Source of the DNA: an uncultured Oscillospiraceae bacterium
Lineage (GTDB): Bacteria > Bacillota > Clostridia > Oscillospirales > Acutalibacteraceae
Assembly (NCBI GenBank): GCA_902492045.1
Contig: CABUKB010000008.1
Coordinates: 11,540 to 75,539, forward strand
DNA length: 64,000 nt
Direction of reading: 5' to 3'
The notes beneath the pieces are model-generated. The model did not search any database, had not been told where the DNA came from, and saw nothing but the letters and a program-made list of their open reading frames with translations. The number at the start of each line of letters is the position of its first letter. Within the stretch, counting starts at the first letter, position 1. Below are positions 44,249 to 53,469 of the stretch, piece by piece. A program made the position numbers and the translations under genes.

Positions 44249-44277
44249 TTGATTTTAGGAACGGCATCTTATATAAT
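44249..44277 (+). promoter_or_regulatory. Strong predicted promoter of the amino-acid ABC importer
   Basis: TTGATT (44249-44254), 17-base spacer, TATAAT (44272-44277). Confidence 0.75.
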
Positions 44278-44326
44278 AATATTGTTCCTGTCTAGAAACG
44301 ATTTGGAATTGTTGGGAGAGATTTGT

Positions 44327-45142
44327 GTGAAACGGTTTGCAAAGTTTATTGCTGTTGGTTTGGCTATGATTTTGGCGGCGGGTTCTTTGGCCGCTTGCGG
44401 CGGCAATCCAGATACTGGTTCTCCGTCGCTCGAATCGAATGGAAGCACGGAAGCGGACCCCGTTAAATTGGATCTTGTCAAAGAGGGGACGCTGGTCATG
44501 GGGACCAACGCCGAGTTTCCGCCCTTTGAGTATAAGGAAGGTACCGGCTTCGCGGGGATTGATGTGGATTTGATGCGTGCCGTAGCGGAGAAGTTGGGCC
44601 TTGAACTCGAAGTCGAAGACATGGCCTTTGAATCGCTGACGCAGTCTTTTGGCCGAATTGATGTGATCGCCGCCGGTTTTACGATTGATCCTACAAGGGA
44701 AGCAACCTGTGATTTTTCTGATACATATTTCAACGCCACGCAGACGGTTATTCTGAAAGCGGACAGCACCATTGCAACGCTGGAGGATCTCGAAGGCAAA
44801 AAAATCGGCGTTCAGACCGGCACCACCGGTAAAGATAAGGCGGCGGAAATCACCGACGCGGCCAATATTACCCAATACAACAATGGTTCGCTGGCAGTTG
44901 AAGCACTGGTCAACGGGCAGATTGATGCGGTGATTATCGACCAAAACCCGGCGATGGCCTATAAAGACCAGCACGGCGATATCCTTAAACTGCTCGAGAA
45001 CCTGTTTGATGAAGAAGAGTACGCACTGGCTGTGAAAAAGGGAAACAAGGAACTTCTCGAGGCGATCAATCAGGCTCTCAAGGAACTGAAAGAAGACGGC
45101 ACCTTCGACCGGATTGTCGAGAAATACATCCCGAGCAAATAA
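44327..45142 (+). CDS. Polar amino-acid ABC importer, substrate-binding lipoprotein
   Basis: 271 residues from GTG 44327, preceded by GGGAGAG. Signal sequence with lipobox LAAC, then an SBP family-3 fold: LVMGTNAEFPPFEY, GIDVDLMRAVAEKLG, FDRIDV-like segment FGRIDVIAAGFTIDPTRE and the GVQTGTTG loop. These fit binding proteins for polar or sulfur amino acids. Followed by an intercistronic terminator, so it is probably made in excess over the permease and ATPase. Confidence 0.93.
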   Translation: MKRFAKFIAVGLAMILAAGSLAACGGNPDTGSPSLESNGSTEADPVKLDLVKEGTLVMGTNAEFPPFEYKEGTGFAGIDVDLMRAVAEKLGLELEVEDMAFESLTQSFGRIDVIAAGFTIDPTREATCDFSDTYFNATQTVILKADSTIATLEDLEGKKIGVQTGTTGKDKAAEITDAANITQYNNGSLAVEALVNGQIDAVIIDQNPAMAYKDQHGDILKLLENLFDEEEYALAVKKGNKELLEAINQALKELKEDGTFDRIVEKYIPSK

Positions 45143-45155
45143 TGACTGAAATGGA

Positions 45156-45190
45156 AAAAGCCGGCTGATTCCTATGGCCGGCTTTTCTCT
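45156..45190 (+). terminator. Intercistronic terminator after the binding protein
   Basis: Arms AAAAGCCGGC and GCCGGCTTTT around an 11-base loop, then CTCTGTTTT. Probably partial, lowering transcription of the permease and ATPase. Confidence 0.7.
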
Positions 45191-45223
45191 GTTTTCCCGA
45201 TTGGAATAGAAGGAGGGACGGTC

Positions 45224-45991
45224 TTGGGGGCTGTCGTACACTGGTTCGAAAACGTGGCGGATTCCTTTTCCAACGCGATCTATGTGACCTTGATCCATGA
45301 TGACCAGTATAAACAACTGCTTCGTGGGCTTGGCAAGTCCCTGGAACTGACGGCGATCGCTGCCGTAATCGGCGTGATCCTCGGTCTGTTGCTGGCGATC
45401 GCTAAATTACAGGATGTGGATAATCTGACAGGAAATCCAGTGGTGATTTGGATCCGCAAAATGGTGGCGGGTTTTGCCAACGGATACATATCGGTCATCC
45501 GAGGAACCCCGGCTGTCGTCCAATTGATGGTGATCTATTTCATCCTCTATCTGCGGGTTCTCAATAAACTGCCGCTGTTCAATGGCCTTTCGGATGTCGT
45601 GATCGCCTCCATTGCCTTCGGGATCAACTCGAGTGCCTATGTTGCGGAGATTATCCGTGCGGGTATTTTGGCTGTGGACAAGGGACAGACAGAAGCTGGC
45701 CGTTCGCTCGGTCTCTCTGGGGGGGCGACAATGATTCATATCGTCATTCCCCAAGCAGTTAAGAATGTGTTGCCGGCCCTTGGAAACGAATTTATTGTTT
45801 TGCTGAAAGAAACCTCGGTTGCGGGTTATATCGGAATTGCTGATCTGACCAAGGGCGCTCAGTCGGTGGGAAGTGTGACCTACAATTATATTGTCCCGCT
45901 TCTTTGCGCGGCGTATATCTATTTTCTGATGACCACCGTGCTCTCCACCGGATTGAATGCTCTGGAAAGGCGGTTGCGTAGAAGTGATTGA
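45224..45991 (+). CDS. Polar amino-acid ABC importer, permease
   Basis: 255 residues, about five membrane helices. HisM-type EAA loop with [11 protein letters not shown] and [27 protein letters not shown] segment typical of polar amino-acid permeases. A TTG at 45224 after GGAGGG is the likely start. Its end overlaps the ATPase start by about 8 bp. Confidence 0.92.
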   Translation: MGAVVHWFENVADSFSNAIYVTLIHDDQYKQLLRGLGKSLELTAIAAVIGVILGLLLAIAKLQDVDNLTGNPVVIWIRKMVAGFANGYISVIRGTPAVVQLMVIYFILYLRVLNKLPLFNGLSDVVIASIAFGINSSAYVAEIIRAGILAVDKGQTEAGRSLGLSGGATMIHIVIPQAVKNVLPALGNEFIVLLKETSVAGYIGIADLTKGAQSVGSVTYNYIVPLLCAAYIYFLMTTVLSTGLNALERRLRRSD

Positions 45992-46706
45992 TGTACAGAA
46001 TCTTCACAAATATTTTGGCGAATTGGAAGTTTTAAAAGGGATCGACGCTCATGTGAACAAGGGCGAATGTGTCTGTGTGATCGGCCCGTCCGGAGGCGGC
46101 AAGTCGACTTTCCTGCGGTGTATCAATCTTTTAGAAATCCCCACAAAGGGCGATATCGTCATTGAAGGGATTTCCGTGATGCAAAATCTGCGTCAGATTG
46201 ATAAACTGCGTCAAAAAGTAGGGATGGTATTCCAGCAATTTAACCTTTTTCCCCATATGACCGTCCTGCGTAATATCACTTTGGCACCGACTAAGATCAA
46301 AAAAATGTCCCAGAATGAGGCAGACGAGCTGGCGATGGAACTGTTGAACAGGGTGGGACTGTCGGATAAGGCACAGGAATATCCAAGCCGTTTGTCCGGT
46401 GGGCAAAAGCAACGGGTAGCCATTGCACGGGCTTTGGCAATGGATCCGGATGTGCTGTTGTTTGACGAGCCGACTTCGGCACTCGATCCCGAAATGGTGG
46501 GGGAAGTGCTGGAAGTTATGAAGCAGTTGGCTAAAAATAATGCCACTATGGTGGTGGTTACGCATGAGATGGGATTTGCCCGTGAGGTAGGGGATACCAT
46601 TTTCTTCATAGACGGCGGTATAATCACCGAAAAGGGAACCCCCGGCGAGTTGTTCGGCCATCCGCAGCACGCCCGGACAAAAGAGTTTCTGTCCAAAGTG
46701 CTGTGA
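45984..46706 (+). CDS. Polar amino-acid ABC importer, ATPase
   Basis: 240 residues. Walker [11 protein letters not shown]-loop [11 protein letters not shown], signature [15 protein letters not shown], Walker [15 protein letters not shown] and H-loop VVTHEMGFA, all as in GlnQ/HisP. The likely start is GTG 45984, which overlaps the permease stop; an ATG at 45957 lies upstream in frame. No ideal ribosome binding site is present, consistent with translational coupling. Confidence 0.93.
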   Translation: MIDVQNLHKYFGELEVLKGIDAHVNKGECVCVIGPSGGGKSTFLRCINLLEIPTKGDIVIEGISVMQNLRQIDKLRQKVGMVFQQFNLFPHMTVLRNITLAPTKIKKMSQNEADELAMELLNRVGLSDKAQEYPSRLSGGQKQRVAIARALAMDPDVLLFDEPTSALDPEMVGEVLEVMKQLAKNNATMVVVTHEMGFAREVGDTIFFIDGGIITEKGTPGELFGHPQHARTKEFLSKVL

Positions 46707-46718
46707 GGAGGGATAAGC

Positions 46719-47372
46719 ATGAAAACCGCGTTGTTTATCTATATCTTGTTGGGTGTTCTCTCCATTGTCCCCCTGATTATTTTTAACATAAGAAAGATTT
46801 GGGTCAAGCGCCCGCCGGATCCAGTCCGATTCAAACCGGTTCGGTTTGGGGTGATTCTGGTAATTTGTCTGTTTATCGGAACATTTTTAACGGTGTCCTA
46901 TCAAATGACAATGAAGAACCGATTTGAAATTTTCCTTGAGAAAGTGGCGACGGAGCACAGTAAGGTGCTGGTCGGCGATCAGTCTTGGGAGGATTTCCGG
47001 TCCTTTATTCTTGAAAACGGGGCGGACGGCGTTGAGGAAAGCCTGAATGCCACTCCAGTCTCGGAGCCGGTCAAAGGATTGCGTGAGGTATGCTTTCAGA
47101 TTAGTAAAGAATACACGCCGAAATACTGGAACGGAGAAGAGGGTTTTGCTTCAGTTGAAAACGTGGAAGATAACAATCCTCGCTATCTGATGTACAAACT
47201 GGTATATGAAAATGAGACACGTTTCTATGCTTTCCGTCTCCGCCGGACGGGAGAGGAGTGGCAAATCGAGTGGTTCGGCGAAGCCAATGAAATTCAGCAA
47301 AAGAAGATCAGCATGCCCTCTGAAGTCAACGGCAAGTGGTTCACGGTGAAAGCCTCCGGAAAAGCGGGTTAA
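46719..47372 (+). CDS. Unknown membrane protein linked to the amino-acid importer
   Basis: 217 residues. Two transmembrane helices (about 4-24 and 42-62) are followed by a soluble domain of about 150 residues, probably outside the cell, with tryptophans and charged residues (KYWNGEEGF, EWQIEWFGEANEIQQ). No family recognised. ATG is 12 bp after the ATPase stop with GGAGGGA, so it is very likely the last gene of the importer operon. Lower GC than its neighbours. Confidence 0.75.
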   Translation: MKTALFIYILLGVLSIVPLIIFNIRKIWVKRPPDPVRFKPVRFGVILVICLFIGTFLTVSYQMTMKNRFEIFLEKVATEHSKVLVGDQSWEDFRSFILENGADGVEESLNATPVSEPVKGLREVCFQISKEYTPKYWNGEEGFASVENVEDNNPRYLMYKLVYENETRFYAFRLRRTGEEWQIEWFGEANEIQQKKISMPSEVNGKWFTVKASGKAG

Positions 47373-47527
47373 ATCGAATTGTCAGAACATCCTTCGATGG
47401 AATGAAAGTTGAAATGCGGTTATCCAGACGGTAGACAGTGGCTGCCGGACGGCTATTCTGCACTCTTTTCCGGAAAAAGACGAACCAAGGCTGCTGATGA
47501 AATTGAGAAATTTTCCACCCGGCTTCC

Positions 47528-47556
47528 TTGTATAGGGGTCGGGTTTTTGGTATACT
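47528..47556 (+). promoter_or_regulatory. Predicted promoter of pflB
   Basis: TTGTAT (47528-47533), 17-base spacer, TATACT (47551-47556), giving about 65 nt of leader. Confidence 0.6.
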
Positions 47557-47629
47557 AAACGCATGAGGCGTATCTCCGGGTTCGGCGGGGAAAACAGTTC
47601 ATCGCCGCGAAAGGAAAGGATATCACAAC

Positions 47630-49846
47630 ATGACGGAATTCAAACCGGGTATTTGGAAAAAGATGGTCGATGTGCGGGATTTTATCGCCTGCAACGTGAC
47701 CCCGTACGATGGAGACGAGAGTTTTCTTGTTCCCCCGACACAGCGGACCCAGGCGCTGTGGAACAAGGTCGCGGCTTTGATGAAAGAAGAACGAGATCGC
47801 GGCGGGGTTTATGACATTGATACCCATACCATATCGGGGATTGACGCGTATGAGCCCGGATATATCGACAAGGACAAGGAGCAGATTGTCGGACTGCAGA
47901 CCGCCGCACCCCTGACGCGGGCGATTATGCCCTTCGGGGGAATCCGAATGGTCCGGAATTCGCTGGAGGCCTACGGCCGCAAGATGGATCCGGAAATGGA
48001 AAAGGTCTTTCAATACCGCAAAACCCATAACGACGGCGTATTCGATGTGTATACGCCACAGATGCGGGCTGCCCGAAAATCCGGGGTGATCACGGGGCTT
48101 CCCGACGCCTACGGCCGTGGGCGGATCATCGGGGACTACCGCCGCGTCGCCCTTTACGGTGTGGATATGCTGATTCGGGAAAAACAGCAATCGAAGGATG
48201 CGGCGGATTATCCGGTGATGGATTCCCGGGAGATCCGGCTTCGGGAGGAACTGGCCGAGCAGATCCGGTCGCTTGAAGCCCTGAAGCGGATGGCAGCGGG
48301 ATACGGATTTGATATTGGCCGGCCGGCCGAAGATACAAAAGAAGCCATTCAATGGCTCTATTTCGGCTATCTTGCCGCCATCAAAGAACAAAACGGAGCC
48401 GCTATGTCTATCGGCAGAATTTCAACTTTCCTCGATATTTACGCGCAGCGGGATCTCGCCGACGGGCGGTATACCGAGGAGGACATTCAGGAATTCGTTG
48501 ATCACTTTGTCATGAAACTGCGGCTCGTGCGTTTCCTGCGTACGCCGTCGTATGATGAACTGTTTTCCGGCGACCCCACCTGGGTGACGGAATCCATCGG
48601 AGGATTGTCCACCGATGGACGGCATTTGGTTACAAAGATGTCCTTCCGGTTTCTCCATACCTTGACCAATCTGGGCCCGGCCCCCGAACCCAATATGACG
48701 GTGCTGTGGAGTCCCCGCCTGCCGGAAGGATTTAAAAAATACTGTGCCAAGATGTCCATCGAAACCTGTTCCATTCAGTATGAAAGCGACGAGCTGATGC
48801 GCAAAAAATTTGGGGATGACTATGGCATCGCCTGCTGCGTCTCGGCCATGAGGATCGGCAAACAGATGCAGTTTTTCGGCGCCAGGGCCAATCTCGCCAA
48901 AGCCTTGCTCTATGCCATCAACGGCGGCCGGGACGAAAAGACCGGAGTACAGGTCGGCCCTGAACTGCTTGCCTGCCGGGGCAAATACCTCGATTACGAC
49001 GACGTGATGAAGAAATTTGATGCGATTCTGGACTGGCTCGCCAGCCTTTACGTCAATACCCTCAACGTCATCCACTATATGCACGACAAATATTGCTATG
49101 AAAAGATCCAGATGGCCCTGCATGACAACGAGGTCCTGCGCACCATGGCGTGCGGTGTGGCCGGACTGTCGGTGGTGGCTGATTCCCTGTCCGCTATTCG
49201 ATATGCAAAAGTGCGGCCTGTCCGGGATGAAACGGGACTGGCGGTGGACTTTGAGGTGGAAGGGGATTACCCGAAATTCGGCAATCACGACCCGCGGGTG
49301 GACGATCTGGCGGTGGACGTGGTCAAGCTCTTTATGAATAAACTCAAAAAGTGCCCCACCTATCGCGAGAGTATCCACACCATGTCCATTCTCACCATAA
49401 CCTCCAATGTGGTTTACGGCAAAAAAACCGGTTCGACGCCGGACGGACGGAAGGCGGGGGAGCCTTTTGCCCCCGGTGCCAATCCGATGCACGGCCGGGA
49501 CAGCCACGGCTGTGTGGCCTCTATGATGTCGGTGGCGAAACTCCCTTACGATTATGCGGAAGACGGGATCAGTTATACCTTCTCCATCGTTCCATCCGCT
49601 CTGGGACAGGATCGGGAGGAGCAGGCGGAAAATCTGGTTGGCCTGATGGACGGCTATTTCGAGGAGGGCGGCCATCATATCAACGTCAATGTTCTCAACC
49701 GCGAGGTTCTTCTCGACGCAATGGACCATCCCGAGCTTTATCCGCAGTTGACCATCCGGGTGTCGGGCTATGCCGTCAATTTCATCAAACTGACGCGGGA
49801 ACAACAGCTCGATGTCATCCACCGCACCTTCCACACCCGGTTTTAA
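47630..49846 (+). CDS. pflB: Pyruvate formate-lyase (formate C-acetyltransferase)
   Basis: 738 residues. Adjacent catalytic cysteines Cys 402-403 in [11 protein letters not shown], and the glycyl-radical motif RVSGYAV with Gly 713, 26 residues from the C-terminus as expected. Converts pyruvate and CoA to acetyl-CoA and formate under strict anoxia. The activase gene follows after 34 bp. Supports a fermentative anaerobe. Confidence 0.96.
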   Translation: MTEFKPGIWKKMVDVRDFIACNVTPYDGDESFLVPPTQRTQALWNKVAALMKEERDRGGVYDIDTHTISGIDAYEPGYIDKDKEQIVGLQTAAPLTRAIMPFGGIRMVRNSLEAYGRKMDPEMEKVFQYRKTHNDGVFDVYTPQMRAARKSGVITGLPDAYGRGRIIGDYRRVALYGVDMLIREKQQSKDAADYPVMDSREIRLREELAEQIRSLEALKRMAAGYGFDIGRPAEDTKEAIQWLYFGYLAAIKEQNGAAMSIGRISTFLDIYAQRDLADGRYTEEDIQEFVDHFVMKLRLVRFLRTPSYDELFSGDPTWVTESIGGLSTDGRHLVTKMSFRFLHTLTNLGPAPEPNMTVLWSPRLPEGFKKYCAKMSIETCSIQYESDELMRKKFGDDYGIACCVSAMRIGKQMQFFGARANLAKALLYAINGGRDEKTGVQVGPELLACRGKYLDYDDVMKKFDAILDWLASLYVNTLNVIHYMHDKYCYEKIQMALHDNEVLRTMACGVAGLSVVADSLSAIRYAKVRPVRDETGLAVDFEVEGDYPKFGNHDPRVDDLAVDVVKLFMNKLKKCPTYRESIHTMSILTITSNVVYGKKTGSTPDGRKAGEPFAPGANPMHGRDSHGCVASMMSVAKLPYDYAEDGISYTFSIVPSALGQDREEQAENLVGLMDGYFEEGGHHINVNVLNREVLLDAMDHPELYPQLTIRVSGYAVNFIKLTREQQLDVIHRTFHTRF

Positions 49847-49880
49847 GCATTAGGCTGACGGTGGAGGAAGGGGCGGCGGT

Positions 49881-50609
49881 ATGGAAAATGTGATGGGCCG
49901 GGTCCATTCGGTGGAAAGTTTCGGGACCCTGGACGGCCCGGGTATCCGGTATGTGCTGTTTTTGCAGGGTTGCCCCATGCGCTGTGCCTTTTGCCATAAT
50001 CCCGATTCCTGGGACGTGCAGGGGGGAGAGAAGGTCGGTTCAAAAGATGTGGTGGCGGACATTCTGCGTTACCGCAATTTTATCCGAAAGGGCGGGGTGA
50101 CGCTCTCGGGCGGGGAACCGTTTATGCAGCCGGAGTTCTCCGCCTCCATACTGGAAGGGTGCCATGAAAACGGGCTGCACACCGCCGTGGATACCGCAGG
50201 GTCCATGTCCCTCATCCACTGCCGAAAAGCGGTGGACCGGGCGGATCTGCTTTTGCTGGATATCAAGGCGGCGAAAGACGGCCTGTTCCGTAAAATCACC
50301 GGCCGGGGGATGGACAATACCCTCGAATTGCTCAACCACTGTGAAAACGTCAGAAAACCGGTGTGGATCCGGCATGTGCTGGTGCCGGGCCTGACCGACG
50401 GAAAGGACGATCTTTGTGCCCTGGGGGTATTGTTGTCCCGCTATGCCTGCGTTGAACGGGTCGAACTCCTTCCTTTTCACAAGATGGGCGAATATAAGTG
50501 GGAAGCATTGGGGGCCCCTTATACCCTGAAAGATACCCCGGCCGCCGATGCAAAGGATATCGAGCGGGCCCGACAGATTTTAAAAGCCTACGGGTTGAAA
50601 GTCAAATAG
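49881..50609 (+). CDS. pflA: Pyruvate formate-lyase activating enzyme
   Basis: 242 residues. Radical-SAM motif in QGCPMRCAFCHNP (CxxxCxxC), preceded by the typical VESFGTLDGPGIRYVLF; SGGEP in TLSGGEPFMQPEF. Uses SAM and a 4Fe-4S cluster to make the glycyl radical on PflB. It lacks the extra ferredoxin domain found in other glycyl-radical activases. Start 49881 after AGGAAGG; ATG 49893 possible. Ends at the terminator at 50613. Confidence 0.95.
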   Translation: MENVMGRVHSVESFGTLDGPGIRYVLFLQGCPMRCAFCHNPDSWDVQGGEKVGSKDVVADILRYRNFIRKGGVTLSGGEPFMQPEFSASILEGCHENGLHTAVDTAGSMSLIHCRKAVDRADLLLLDIKAAKDGLFRKITGRGMDNTLELLNHCENVRKPVWIRHVLVPGLTDGKDDLCALGVLLSRYACVERVELLPFHKMGEYKWEALGAPYTLKDTPAADAKDIERARQILKAYGLKVK

Positions 50610-50612
50610 AGA

Positions 50613-50645
50613 AGCAGCGCCGCGATGGGCGGCGCTGCTGTTTTT
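50613..50645 (+). terminator. Terminator of pflBA
   Basis: Arms AGCAGCGCCGC and GCGGCGCTGCT around a 5-base loop, then GTTTTT. Confidence 0.9.
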
Positions 50646-50681
50646 ATGGCTGGCGGCAGACGGAAAGCGGGGTTCGGCCGA

Positions 50682-51278
50682 TCAATCTGCGCCGGTTTTG
50701 AATGACGGAGGATTCATGCGAAACTGCACGATCAGACCGAAGAGTGCCGCAACAGCCCCCGCACCCAAGATGATGGGCAGTGAGGTGAGGCTGAACAGGG
50801 CCAGAAGCTGCTGGGCACCCGACAATCCCCCGCCGACCGCCGTGGTACAGATAACGAAAGGACGCAGGAAACGCAAAGTCAGGGCACCCGCCGCGATGCC
50901 TGCGGCAAGGCCGACGATGAGTCCCAGCCAGGCGAATTTGTCCGGAAACAGGCCTGAAACTGCGATGAAGACGATATATAAGGCATAAAGAAACATACCG
51001 GCCCGGTAGAGCTTGAACGCCGCCACAGCCAGCAGGATACCGGTTCCAAGCCCAATCAGTATGATAAGCAAAAGGGTATACTCATTCGTGGGCAGCAGGA
51101 GTGCAGCGATAACCGCTCCGATCATGGAGCCGATCAGGAAACCCGCGCAGACAATCCAAATCTTGCGGAGCTTGTAGCCAAAAAAACATTGAATCAGAGA
51201 CAGAATTCCGCTAAATCCGAGACACAGGACCCCGATCTGGGTCTGTAACGTGTTCCATAACGCTTCGAGATTATCCAT
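50682..51278 (-). CDS. DUF4203/TMEM198-like integral membrane protein
   Basis: 198 residues with about seven hydrophobic helices. Gly/Ala-rich repeats such as FLIGSMIGAVIAALLL and LIVGLAAGIAAGALTLRFLRPFV match the glycine-zipper-like DUF4203 pattern. No catalytic motif. ATG 51278 has GGAGG six bases upstream; an in-frame TTG lies at 51284. It starts 12 bp after the ABC-F gene stop, so co-transcribed with it. Function unknown. Confidence 0.75.
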   Translation of the reverse strand: MDNLEALWNTLQTQIGVLCLGFSGILSLIQCFFGYKLRKIWIVCAGFLIGSMIGAVIAALLLPTNEYTLLLIILIGLGTGILLAVAAFKLYRAGMFLYALYIVFIAVSGLFPDKFAWLGLIVGLAAGIAAGALTLRFLRPFVICTTAVGGGLSGAQQLLALFSLTSLPIILGAGAVAALFGLIVQFRMNPPSFKTGAD

Positions 51279-51290
51279 CGTCAACCTCCT

Positions 51291-53216
51291 TCAGGCGGAC
51301 GGGGGATCGCCGTACTTTTCCATATCCAAAAGGGCGGCTTCCCATTCCGTCATCTGCACTTCCAGTTGTTTCTGCGCTTCATCCAGTTCGGCTGTGACCG
51401 ACAGCAGCCGTTCGTAATCGGAGGAGACCTCGGGCTGTTCGATCTGCGAGCGGAGCGTCTTCACGGCCTTTTCCAGTTGAGCAATCGCTTCTTCTGCGCG
51501 GCGTACCCGTCCGGCGGCCTTCCGGCGTAAGGATTCCTGCTCTTTTCGCCGCTTGTACACATTTTCCCTGGCCGGTTTTTCGGCCGGTGCCGTTTCTGCG
51601 CCGGAGGAAACGGAGAACTTCTCGGCATAATCGTCGTAGTTGCCATCGACGGAGATACAGCCGTTTTCGGTCAGGCGAAGGATACGGGTGGCCATTCGAT
51701 TGATAAAATAGCGGTCGTGGGAGACGATCAACAAGGTGCCGTCATAACCGGACAGGGCATCCTCAAGAGCTTCACGGGATGCGATGTCCAAATGATTGGT
51801 GGGTTCGTCGAGCAGCAATAAGTTGTCTCGGGCGAGCATGAGTGTGAGCAGGAGAAGCCGGGCGCGTTCACCTCCGCTCAACAAGGCGGCGGGCTTAAAC
51901 ACATCATCCCCTCGGAAGAGAAAGGCCGCCAAAGCACCGCGCAGTTGTGTCCCGGTCAGGGCCGGATAGGCGTCGGAAAGCTGCTCCAGAGCGGACTTTC
52001 TCCTATCTAAGCGCTCCTGGGTCTGGTCGTAGTATCCGATGGTGACTTTGGCACCGAGTTTGACCGTCCCTTGCAACGGGGACAGCCGGCCGTTGAGGAT
52101 GCGCAAAAGGGTGGTTTTGCCGCATCCATTGGGACCGAGGAGAAACACCCGTTCTCCCCGGCGTACCTGGAACGAAACGTGGTCAAACAAGGGGCGGTCC
52201 GGAAATCCCATCTTCAGAGAGTCGGCGATAAGCACCTCATGGCCGCTTACCGCGGCGGCAGTGAAATCAAAATGGAGGACATCGGCTTCAGACTCGGGGA
52301 CTTCCAAAGCCGCTTTCATCCGTTCCAGCCGTTTTTCCCGGCTCTCGGCCGCCCGAATCGACTTTTCCCGGTTCCATTGCCGGAGCAGGGCGATGTTGTC
52401 CTCCAATTTTCGGATTTCCCGGCTGGCGGTTTTAAAATGCTTTTCCGTGATCTCCCGGTCCTTCTGCCGCGCTTTGCGATGATCGGTGTAACTGCCATTG
52501 GTCTGATACAGTTTTCCGCCCGACAGTTCCAGGGTACGGCCGGTGACTTTGTCGAGAAAGTACCGGTCATGGGAAATCACCACCACCGCCCCGGGAAAGG
52601 CGCGAAGGAATTCTTCGAGCCATTCGACCGACCGAATATCCAGATGGTTGGTCGGTTCATCAAGAAGGAGAAGGTTGGCGTCCGACAGAAGCAGCCGGGC
52701 CATTGCGGCTTTTGAACGCTGCCCGCCGCTCAGGGAAGAGACGGGCTGCGAGAGCGCCGGTTCATCAAAACCCAGCCCCAAAAGAGCGGATTTGGCCCGG
52801 CTGCGATAGGTAAGGCCGCCGGCGTTTTCAAACCGTTCCCGCAGTGTATGCTGGCGCTCGATAAGGGCGATATCGCCGTTTTCCGGGCCGGCCAGCCGTT
52901 CGGTGACCTCCTGCAGTTCCGCCTCCATTGCCATGACGGGGGCGAACACCAGAAGGACTTCCTCGAGCAGAGGGCGGTCTCCATCCGAGCAGGCGTGCTG
53001 TTCGAGATAACCGAGCCGGACATTCTTGGCCCGGACGATACCGCCGGAATCCGGGGATAGTTCACCGGTCAGGATGCGGAACAGGGTGGTCTTGCCGCAG
53101 CCGTTGGCGCCCACCAGGCCGATTTTGTCCCGGTCCCCGATATCGAAGGTCACGCCGTCGAACAGACGCCGTTCTCCAAAATGCTTTTCGATGTTTTGCA
53201 CTGATAATGAAGCCAT
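51291..53216 (-). CDS. ABC-F family ATPase
   Basis: 641 residues, two ABC domains and no membrane helix. Domain 1: GANGCGKTT, LSGGQRSKAAMARLLL, LLLDEPTNHLD; domain 2: GPNGCGKTT, LSGGERARLLLLTLML, LLLDEPTNHLD. The interdomain linker is long, charged and helical, and a C-terminal coiled coil follows (about 560-641). ABC-F proteins act on the ribosome; some give resistance to drugs that bind the peptidyl transferase centre, others (EttA, Uup, YfmR) are housekeeping. The Uup-like C-terminal coil suggests the latter, but this is not decisive. ATG 53216 chosen; an in-frame TTG lies at 53225. Confidence 0.93.
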   Translation of the reverse strand: MASLSVQNIEKHFGERRLFDGVTFDIGDRDKIGLVGANGCGKTTLFRILTGELSPDSGGIVRAKNVRLGYLEQHACSDGDRPLLEEVLLVFAPVMAMEAELQEVTERLAGPENGDIALIERQHTLRERFENAGGLTYRSRAKSALLGLGFDEPALSQPVSSLSGGQRSKAAMARLLLSDANLLLLDEPTNHLDIRSVEWLEEFLRAFPGAVVVISHDRYFLDKVTGRTLELSGGKLYQTNGSYTDHRKARQKDREITEKHFKTASREIRKLEDNIALLRQWNREKSIRAAESREKRLERMKAALEVPESEADVLHFDFTAAAVSGHEVLIADSLKMGFPDRPLFDHVSFQVRRGERVFLLGPNGCGKTTLLRILNGRLSPLQGTVKLGAKVTIGYYDQTQERLDRRKSALEQLSDAYPALTGTQLRGALAAFLFRGDDVFKPAALLSGGERARLLLLTLMLARDNLLLLDEPTNHLDIASREALEDALSGYDGTLLIVSHDRYFINRMATRILRLTENGCISVDGNYDDYAEKFSVSSGAETAPAEKPARENVYKRRKEQESLRRKAAGRVRRAEEAIAQLEKAVKTLRSQIEQPEVSSDYERLLSVTAELDEAQKQLEVQMTEWEAALLDMEKYGDPPSA

Positions 53217-53324
53217 GTCCTTCAAAATCCTTTTGTCTCAGATTCAGCCGTATTCCGTCCCCTGACCGCCGCCCGGGGAGCCTGTCTCCGGGCGCACCGA
53301 AGCGGAAACCCGAACACCCCACTT

Positions 53325-53353
53325 ATTGTACCATACGCGGTCCCTGAAGTAAA
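53325..53353 (-). promoter_or_regulatory. Predicted promoter of the ABC-F gene
   Basis: Minus strand TTTACT (53353-53348), 17-base spacer, TACAAT (53330-53325). The leader of about 105 nt contains a GC-rich hairpin with CGCCCGG and CCGGGCG arms. Confidence 0.5.
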
Positions 53354-53469
53354 TGACTGGTCCAAAATTTCAAGGAGGGTATCCCATACGCTTTTATTCG
53401 ATGGGACTGGCGGCCGTCGCCATTTTCTGTTATACTACGATTGATCCAGGTGCGAAAGGGGAGACGGGT

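Noticed and set aside
48422..49834. 470-codon open frame antisense to pflB
   Set aside because: Mirrors the codon pattern of pflB and has no recognisable domain.
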